A stretch of DNA of 8,333 bases from Actinomycetes bacterium (GTDB lineage Bacteria > Actinomycetota > Acidimicrobiia > Acidimicrobiales > Palsa-688): assembly GCA_021819345.1 (NCBI GenBank), contig JAKARG010000127.1, forward strand, positions 1 through 8,333, in the 5' to 3' direction. Every line of letters starts with the position of its first letter. The stretch's first letter is position 1. The position numbers were made by a program, and so were the translations under genes. Under the pieces are notes generated by a model. It searched no databases and was not told where the DNA came from. It saw only the letters and a program-made list of their open reading frames with translations. Below are positions 1 through 3,922 of this stretch, piece by piece.

Positions 1-148
1 CTGGCACCGAGCGCCTCGCCCCGGCCAGCTCGAGCAGGCGCGCCTCCTCCAGGCGGAACCGCAGGAGGTCGAGCACCCGGCGGACCTGCCAGAGCGCGTC
101 CGAGAGACCCTCCAAGGCGGCGTCGGCCGCTCCGTCGGCGGTCCTCAC
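1..148 (-). CDS. FlgN-like flagellar chaperone, N-terminal part (runs off left edge)
   Basis: An open minus-strand frame starts at GTG 148-146 and continues past the window edge, giving about 49 residues. The visible part is highly charged and helical: LEGLSDALWQVRRVLDLL followed by RFRLEEARLLELAGARRS. From memory of the family, actinobacterial FlgN-type proteins begin with a very similar stretch (LS.VLW..R.LLELLLFKLEEE.LLLAAGR). FlgN is a cytoplasmic export chaperone for the hook-filament junction proteins FlgK and FlgL. Its place beside a FliA-type sigma factor fits a flagellar late-gene cluster continuing leftward with flgK/flgL, but that DNA is outside the window. The GTG at 148 puts the conserved block about 12 residues from the N-terminus. 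An in-frame ATG at 214-212 would add 22 low-complexity residues and is less likely. The coiled-coil-like helix alone could belong to another small protein, so the assignment is moderate. Confidence 0.55.
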   Translation of the reverse strand, partial: MRTADGAADAALEGLSDALWQVRRVLDLLRFRLEEARLLELAGARRSVP

Positions 149-221
149 GATCTCGCGCGACCTCTGCGCGTGGGCTGGGGCACCGCCTCCAGCTGGGCCG
201 CGCCGGGCGCCCATCGACGAC

Positions 222-247
222 GCCGGGCCCGCTCCTTCGGGCCCGGC
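222..247 (-). terminator. Perfect 10-bp hairpin downstream of the LuxR-type gene
   Basis: GCCGGGCCCG at 222-231 pairs perfectly with CGGGCCCGGC at 238-247 around a 6-base loop. It begins 11 bp past the stop codon of the minus-strand regulator (stop at 258-260) and lies before the flgN-like start. The all-GC stem and position suit a transcription terminator. There is no T-run after it on the minus strand, which is common for high-GC actinobacterial terminators but leaves open that it is an attenuator or mRNA-processing structure. The rest of the 149-257 gap shows no clear promoter. Confidence 0.6.
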
Positions 248-257
248 TGGTCGCGAG

Positions 258-899
258 TCAGCGGAGCAACCCCAGCGCGACCGCCCGCGAGGTGGCCTCG
301 GTGCGGGTGCGGACGGCGAGCTTGGCGTAGATGCTGGCGAGATGGGACTTGACCGTTGCCGGGGAGATGTACAGCGCCTCGGCGATCGCAGCGTTGGACT
401 CGCCCTGAGCCAGGTGGACCAGCACCTGGTGCTCCTTGGCGGTGAGCGGTGACGCGCCTCGGATGCCCTCGGCCCCGGCGGCCGGCTCGAAGCCGGCGAG
501 CAGCGCCACGAGGGCGGGTGCGACCGCCCGCTCACCCCTCACCACCGAGCGGGTCATCGAGGCGAGGTCCTCTGCGGTGACACTACGGAGGGCGACGCCG
601 GAGAGACCGGCGTCGAGCAGCGCCACGAGCGTCGGCCGATCGACCCTGTCGAGTAGGGCGATCACCCGGGTGTCGCTCGCCGGTAGCCGCCGCAGCAGCA
701 CCTCGACCTCGGCATCGTCGGTGACGCCGACCACCAGGTAGCCCGCGCCGAGCCTCCGGGCGGCATCGAAGCCCGCTGCTACGGCGTCGCATCGCTCCAG
801 GGTGACGACCCCCGCCAACCTCAAGGCGGCGGAGATCCCCACCAGCGCAAGGGGCATCCGCTCGGCGGCCACGGCCGCCGAGCCGAGGTCGATGAGCAC
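258..899 (-). CDS. LuxR/NarL-type transcription regulator with degenerate receiver domain
   Basis: This is a DNA-binding regulator of about 213 residues. The C-terminal 64 residues (150-213) form a standard LuxR/GerE helix-turn-helix: SPLTAKEHQVLVHLAQG, then AAIAEALYISPATVKSHLASIYAKL. Residues 1 to about 125 have the length and alternating pattern of a response-regulator receiver (VIALLDRVDRPTLVALLDAG aligns with its second half). However, the phospho-acceptor Asp position is Gly58 (YLVVGV), the Thr/Ser position is Leu83 and the Lys position is Arg105. Classical phosphorylation is therefore unlikely, and it may be controlled by a ligand, a partner or its level. I chose GTG 899 because GGAAGG sits 7 bases upstream. 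GTG 914 and GTG 947 are in-frame alternatives, the latter adding a glycine-rich stretch. It is divergent from the sigma factor gene with an operator-like palindrome between them, and upstream of the flgN-like gene on the same strand. A role in flagellar control is inferred from this context. Confidence 0.9.
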   Translation of the reverse strand: MLIDLGSAAVAAERMPLALVGISAALRLAGVVTLERCDAVAAGFDAARRLGAGYLVVGVTDDAEVEVLLRRLPASDTRVIALLDRVDRPTLVALLDAGLSGVALRSVTAEDLASMTRSVVRGERAVAPALVALLAGFEPAAGAEGIRGASPLTAKEHQVLVHLAQGESNAAIAEALYISPATVKSHLASIYAKLAVRTRTEATSRAVALGLLR

Positions 900-993
900 G
901 GCTTCGCCTTCCACGGGCCCCGGACTTCCTCCTCCACCGCCTAACACCGACGGTACCAGAGGCCCCTCCGGCCAAGGCGTCGAGCACTCGGAC

Positions 994-1035
994 TAGTTCT
1001 TACGGCGGAGGGCTGACTACCCCCCGAAAGAACTA
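994..1035. promoter_or_regulatory. 42-bp inverted repeat between divergent luxR-type and sigma genes (candidate operator)
   Basis: The left arm TAGTTCTTACGGCGG (994-1008) and right arm CCCCCGAAAGAACTA (1021-1035) are inverted copies matching at 13 of 15 positions, including an unbroken 8-bp outer block TAGTTCTT/AAGAACTA. The spacer is 12 bp. The A/T-containing outer block stands out in very GC-rich DNA. The element lies in the only shared upstream region of the minus-strand LuxR-type gene and the plus-strand sigma gene, so it is the obvious candidate operator for a dimeric regulator, most simply the neighbouring LuxR-type protein. If transcription of the sigma gene starts upstream of it, the same repeat would form a long RNA stem instead. 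I could not place a confident -35/-10 promoter on either strand of 900-1102. Confidence 0.6.
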
Positions 1036-1050
1036 TGGCATACCTACTTT

Positions 1051-1066
1051 TCCCCCCTACGGGGGA
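1051..1066 (+). promoter_or_regulatory. Small perfect hairpin in the sigma-gene leader
   Basis: TCCCCC (1051-1056) pairs perfectly with GGGGGA (1061-1066) around a CTAC loop. It is 36 bp before the sigma ATG and 15 bp after the larger inverted repeat. It could be an mRNA leader hairpin or a second protein-binding site; nothing in the sequence decides between them. A T-rich stretch TACTTTT just before it (1045-1051) is the most AT-rich part of the leader and may belong to a promoter. Confidence 0.35.
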
Positions 1067-1102
1067 TCAAGGAAACCGAGCGACGGCGCCGAGGGACAGT
1101 GC

Positions 1103-1999
1103 ATGCCGCCGGAGCCGCTTTCCCCTCCCCCTGCCGTCCCGAGCGAGGACGAGCTGGTCCGGGAGAACCTTCCACTGGTCAACTACGCCGTCGCCGAGGT
1201 GGTCAGCCGGGTGCCGCGCCACGTGAGCCGTGACGACCTGGTCTCGGCCGGGATGTCCGGCCTGGCCCAGGCCGCCCGGAGCTACGACCCGTCCCGAGCG
1301 GCAAGCTTCCCCCGCTTCGCCACCACCCGGATCCGGGGGGCGATCCTCGACGAGCTGCGCTCCCGGGACTGGGCCACCCGGTCGGTCAGGGCGAGGGCCA
1401 GAGAGGTCGCCGCCGCGTCCGAGCGCCTCACCGCCCGGCTCGGTCGCACGCCCAGCACCGCGGAGCTGGCCGATCACCTGGGGATGGAACGCTCCGACCT
1501 CGAGAGCCTGGACTGCGACCTGGCCCGCTCCGTGGTGCTCAACTTGGAGGACCTCGCCCCTTCGGGCTCGGCCGACGACTCGGTCGTCACCGCCGAGCTC
1601 GGACCCGACGCCCAGCTCATCGAACGGGAACGGCGCGCCTACCTCGTCGCTGCGGTCGCCAACCTCCCCGAGCGGCTCCGGCGGGTGGTGATGGGCTACT
1701 TCTTCGAAGAGCTGCCGATGCACGTGCTGGCCGTCGAGCTCGGCGTCACCGACTCCCGGATCTCCCAGATGCGCTCGGAGGCCCTCGTGCTGCTGAAGCA
1801 GGGGATGGACGCCCAGCTCGAGCCGGCGCAGGTGCCCGCGAGCGGGGCCGACGCCGAGGCGGCTGGGATCCGAAGGCCCGGCGCGTCCCGGGGGTCGCGA
1901 CGGCGTGACTCCTACATCCAGGCGGTCGCCAACCACCACGACTTCAGGACCCGCCTCTCCCCGGCCTCGGCGACCCTCGCCAGCCTCGCTACTGCCTGA
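1103..1999 (+). CDS. fliA: FliA/WhiG-family RNA polymerase sigma factor
   Basis: This 298-residue sigma-70 family protein is of the flagellar/sporulation (sigma-28) class and would direct RNA polymerase to a dedicated promoter set. Region 2 is at about 17-90, with DDLVSAGMSGLAQAARSYDP, RFATTRIRGAILDELRSRDW and then RSVRAR, which are hallmarks of FliA/WhiG. Region 3 follows at about 93-150 (RLGRTPSTAELADHLGM). Region 4 at about 172-240 contains LPERLRRVVMGYFFEELPM and the helix-turn-helix LAVELGVTDSRISQMRSEAL. A tail of about 55 residues follows, ending in RRRDSYIQAVANHHDFRTRL; I recall similar tails in actinobacterial flagellar sigma factors. The ATG at 1103 has GAGGG seven bases upstream. 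The alternative is a WhiG-like sporulation role, but the adjacent flgN-like gene favours flagella. The symbol is by family, not proven orthology. No anti-sigma FlgM is visible in the window. Confidence 0.92.
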   Translation: MPPEPLSPPPAVPSEDELVRENLPLVNYAVAEVVSRVPRHVSRDDLVSAGMSGLAQAARSYDPSRAASFPRFATTRIRGAILDELRSRDWATRSVRARAREVAAASERLTARLGRTPSTAELADHLGMERSDLESLDCDLARSVVLNLEDLAPSGSADDSVVTAELGPDAQLIERERRAYLVAAVANLPERLRRVVMGYFFEELPMHVLAVELGVTDSRISQMRSEALVLLKQGMDAQLEPAQVPASGADAEAAGIRRPGASRGSRRRDSYIQAVANHHDFRTRLSPASATLASLATA

Positions 2000-2004
2000 G
2001 GGCA

Positions 2005-2020
2005 CCGCCGGAGAGAACTA
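2005..2020 (-). promoter_or_regulatory. Possible extra half-site of the TAGTTCT...CGGCGG motif
   Basis: Read on the minus strand, 2020-2005 is TAGTTCTCTCCGGCGG. It shares TAGTTCT and CGGCGG with the left arm of the 994-1035 palindrome, with one extra base between them. It sits just after the sigma stop codon in the 73-bp convergent gap (2000-2072), where a promoter is not expected. It may mark a secondary binding site or be chance. Otherwise I see nothing in this gap, including no convincing terminator hairpin. Confidence 0.2.
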
Positions 2021-2072
2021 CCCGAGGGCGACGTCAAAGGCCGCCACCCGACCCCGCCCTTCTGCCGAGGCG

Positions 2073-2630
2073 TCACTCGGAGAGGGGCTCGATGCCCAGG
2101 TCCTCCCAGGTGAGCAGCGGCCGCCAGGTGATCCCTGCCGCGGAGAACCGGGCCGCGACCGCAGGGCTGCGATCGAGCACCGCGGTGGCTCCGACGACGA
2201 CCGCCCCGGTCGCCGCGATCCGCTCGATCGCGCCGAGCAGCGACCGACCGGTGGAGACGGTGTCCTCCACTGCGAGGACCCGGTCACCCACACCGGGCAC
2301 GCGACCCTCGATCCACTGTCCCCGGCCGTGTCCCTTCGGCTCCTTGCGCACCGACAGCCACGCCTTGGAGGCCAGCAGGGCGGCAGCATGGGCAAGCGGG
2401 TCGGCCCCCATGGTCGGCCCCCCGATCACCTCCCAGTCGAGGTCGACTCCGTCGAGCAGTGCCTCGGCCACGGTTCGCAACGCCGGACCGGATGCCACCG
2501 CGCGGCGGATGTCCACGTAGTCGTGGCTCGTGGCGCCCGAGCTCAGCCGGAACGGCTCCTCACGTCGCTCGTAGCCAGCCTCTCGGACCAGGCGTGCAAG
2601 ACTCTGGCGCCGTTCCACCGAGAGGACCAC
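2073..2630 (-). CDS. pyrE: Orotate phosphoribosyltransferase
   Basis: The enzyme joins orotate and PRPP to give orotidine 5'-phosphate, the fifth step of de novo pyrimidine synthesis, in the cytoplasm. The 185-residue product resembles the mycobacterial enzyme throughout: LSSGATSHDYVDIRRA (29-44, orotate/phosphate region), VIGGPTMGADPLA (68-80), the mobile catalytic loop VRKEPKGHGRGQWIEG (94-109) and the PRPP-binding motif VLAVEDTVSTGRS (118-130, with the paired acids Glu122-Asp123). Length is normal for the family (about 180). I chose GTG 2630 because AGGG lies nine bases upstream and little non-conserved sequence is added; GTG 2618 is also possible. The frame stays open upstream to GTG 2702, but that would add a hydrophobic repeat-derived stretch unsuited to a cytosolic enzyme. 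It converges with the sigma gene and diverges from the glycosyltransferase. No other pyrimidine gene is in the window. Confidence 0.93.
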   Translation of the reverse strand: MVLSVERRQSLARLVREAGYERREEPFRLSSGATSHDYVDIRRAVASGPALRTVAEALLDGVDLDWEVIGGPTMGADPLAHAAALLASKAWLSVRKEPKGHGRGQWIEGRVPGVGDRVLAVEDTVSTGRSLLGAIERIAATGAVVVGATAVLDRSPAVAARFSAAGITWRPLLTWEDLGIEPLSE

Positions 2631-2635
2631 GACCG

Positions 2636-3868
2636 TTGACCCTAGTGCCGTGGTCTCGCCGGCCACTGCCAAGGCCACTGCGCCGGCCACTGCGAAGGCC
2701 ACTGCGTCCCGACGGGCGGGGACGGTCGACGACTAGCCGCCTCCTCTCCGGTGCCGCCGTCGACCTGGCGGGCCTCGCCATCGGCGCCTGGCTCCTCGGG
2801 GGGTCCCGCCCGCCCGCCGATGGGCTCGACCGGCGGGGATCCGGCTCGCCCGGCGCGAGGACCACGGTGTCGGTGATCATCCCCGCCCGGGACGAGGCGG
2901 ACAGCCTGCCGGGCCTCCTCGCCGCCCTCGCCTCCCAGACCAGGGCCCCCGACGAGGTGGTGGTCGTCGACGACCACTCCCGGGACGCCACCGCCGCGGT
3001 CGCCGCCGCCGGCGGCGCCCGGGTCCTCCCGGCTCCGCCGCTCCCCGACGGCTGGTACGGCAAGCCGTGGTCGTGCCACTGCGGCGCCGGCACCGCAACC
3101 GGCGAGCTCTTGGTCTTCCTCGACGCCGACGTCACCCTCTCGCCCGACGCCCTGGAGCGGTTGGTCGCCGAGTGGACCCGCGGCGGCGGCCTGGTGTCCG
3201 CTCAGCCACGCCACGACCCGCTCGACGCCTACGAGCAGCTCTCCGCCGCCTGCAACCTGGTCGCGATGATGGGCACGGGCGCGTTCAGCCGTGGGGCACG
3301 GGTCGAGCCGGAGATGGCCTTCGGCCCCTGCATGGTGATCGGCGCCGAGGACTACCGGCGGGCCGGCGGGCACGCCCACCCCGAGGTCCGTGCCCGGGTG
3401 ACCGAGGACGTCGGGCTCGCCCGGAGGGTCCGGGCGACCGGCGGGAGCGTACGGCTCCTGGCCGGTGGGGACGCGATCGGCTTCCGCATGTACCCGGGAG
3501 GCGCCCGCCAGCTCGTGCAGGGCTGGTCCAAGATGCTGGCGGCCGGCGCCACCGACGCCCCGCGTCTGCCCGCAGCGCTCACCGCGCTGTGGGTGGCCGG
3601 GGGACTCCGGGCATCGCGACGCGGGCTCTCGGCGGCGCTCGGTCGCCGGGTCGGTCCCGTCGATCGGGTCGTGGACGCCGGCGTCTACCTTGCCTGGGCA
3701 CTGGGCACGAGGCGCCTGCTCGCGAAGGTCGGGCGCTTCGCCCCCTGGACCTGGTGGGCCTTCCCCGTGCCGCTGGCCACCCTCGTCGCCCTCACCGCCC
3801 GGTCGGCGGGCCTGGCCATCTCCGGGAGGACCACCGACTGGCGGGGCCGCCAGGTCGAGGTCAGTTGA
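2636..3868 (+). CDS. CrtQ-like family 2 membrane glycosyltransferase
   Basis: A 410-residue GT-A fold sugar transferase. An N-terminal hydrophobic anchor (about 31-50, LLSGAAVDLAGLAIGAWLLG) precedes the GT2 domain: VSVIIPARDE (78-87), VVVVDDHS (108-115), PDGWYGKPW (137-145), the metal-binding FLDADV (161-166), FGPCMV (229-234), TEDVGLARR (256-264) and FRMYPGGARQLVQGWSK (283-299). The order PLP.GW.GK.W, FLDADV, FGPC, EDV, FRMYP matches staphylococcal 4,4'-diaponeurosporenoate glycosyltransferase (CrtQ) and relatives. Two or three hydrophobic C-terminal segments follow, including PWTWWAFPVPLATLVALTA. The acceptor is unknown: no carotenoid gene is nearby, so I do not use crtQ as a name. TTG 2636 has AGAGGA nine bases upstream; GTG 2645 is the alternative. 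Start choice is uncertain because both lie within 15 bp of the divergent pyrE start. The last residues and the stop lie inside a 33-bp tandem repeat. Confidence 0.85.
   Translation: MTLVPWSRRPLPRPLRRPLRRPLRPDGRGRSTTSRLLSGAAVDLAGLAIGAWLLGGSRPPADGLDRRGSGSPGARTTVSVIIPARDEADSLPGLLAALASQTRAPDEVVVVDDHSRDATAAVAAAGGARVLPAPPLPDGWYGKPWSCHCGAGTATGELLVFLDADVTLSPDALERLVAEWTRGGGLVSAQPRHDPLDAYEQLSAACNLVAMMGTGAFSRGARVEPEMAFGPCMVIGAEDYRRAGGHAHPEVRARVTEDVGLARRVRATGGSVRLLAGGDAIGFRMYPGGARQLVQGWSKMLAAGATDAPRLPAALTALWVAGGLRASRRGLSAALGRRVGPVDRVVDAGVYLAWALGTRRLLAKVGRFAPWTWWAFPVPLATLVALTARSAGLAISGRTTDWRGRQVEVS
2657..2704 (+). repeat. Four tandem 12-bp units (two 24-bp copies) at the start of the glycosyltransferase gene
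   Basis: The units are CGCCGGCCACTG, CCAAGGCCACTG, CGCCGGCCACTG and CGAAGGCCACTG. Seen as 24-bp copies (2657-2680 and 2681-2704) they differ at one base. In the glycosyltransferase frame they encode RRPL/PRPL/RRPL/RRPL (residues 8-23), a basic stretch just before the membrane anchor. On the other strand the array supplies several in-frame GTG codons upstream of pyrE, which makes the pyrE start ambiguous. The array lies where a pyrE promoter would be expected. Confidence 0.9.
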
Positions 3869-3922
3869 GGCTGGCGGGGCCGCCAGGTCGAGGTCAGTTG
3901 AGGCTGGCGGGGCCGCCAGGTC
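3838..3922. repeat. 33-bp tandem repeat, about 2.6 copies, spanning two convergent gene ends
   Basis: Copies start at 3838, 3871 and 3904; the first two are identical over 33 bp and the third matches for 19 bp before diverging. Each begins with the palindrome CTGGCGGGGCCGCCAG and ends with GTCAGTTGAGG. The plus-strand glycosyltransferase stops at TGA 3866-3868 inside copy 1, and the minus-strand ATPase stops at TGA 3896-3894 inside copy 2. The repeat therefore encodes the last residues of both proteins (WRGRQVEVS on plus, GGPASLN on minus). The copies are directly abutting with no spacers, so this is not a CRISPR array. Duplication of an original terminator region is the simplest origin. Confidence 0.95.
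3871..3886. terminator. Bidirectional hairpin between convergent glycosyltransferase and HelD-type genes
   Basis: CTGGCGG and CCGCCAG form a perfect 7-bp inverted repeat with a tight centre. This copy falls exactly in the 25-bp gap between the two stop codons (3869-3893). Identical palindromes at 3838-3853 and 3904-3919 lie in the two coding ends, so transcripts from either side would carry up to three GC-rich hairpins in a row. There are no T-runs. A shared bidirectional terminator is the likely role, inferred from position and symmetry. Confidence 0.55.

Noticed and set aside
149..214. Longer flgN-like start at ATG 214
   Set aside because: It adds 22 low-complexity residues; the only AAGGAG upstream is about 17 bases away inside the terminator hairpin.
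1067..1095. Possible sigma-28-like promoter (TCAAGG ... GCCGAG) just before the sigma gene, implying autoregulation
   Set aside because: The spacing and -10 (GCCGAGGG rather than GCCGATAA) fit poorly, and the same bases contain the GAGGG ribosome site.
2631..2702. N-terminal extension of PyrE from GTG 2702 (AFAVAGAVALAVAG), which looks like a signal peptide
   Set aside because: It is encoded by a 12-bp tandem repeat, is absent from known orotate phosphoribosyltransferases and makes no sense for a cytosolic enzyme.
3838..3922. Direct repeats considered as a CRISPR array
   Set aside because: The copies abut without spacers, number fewer than three full units, overlap gene ends and have no cas gene nearby.
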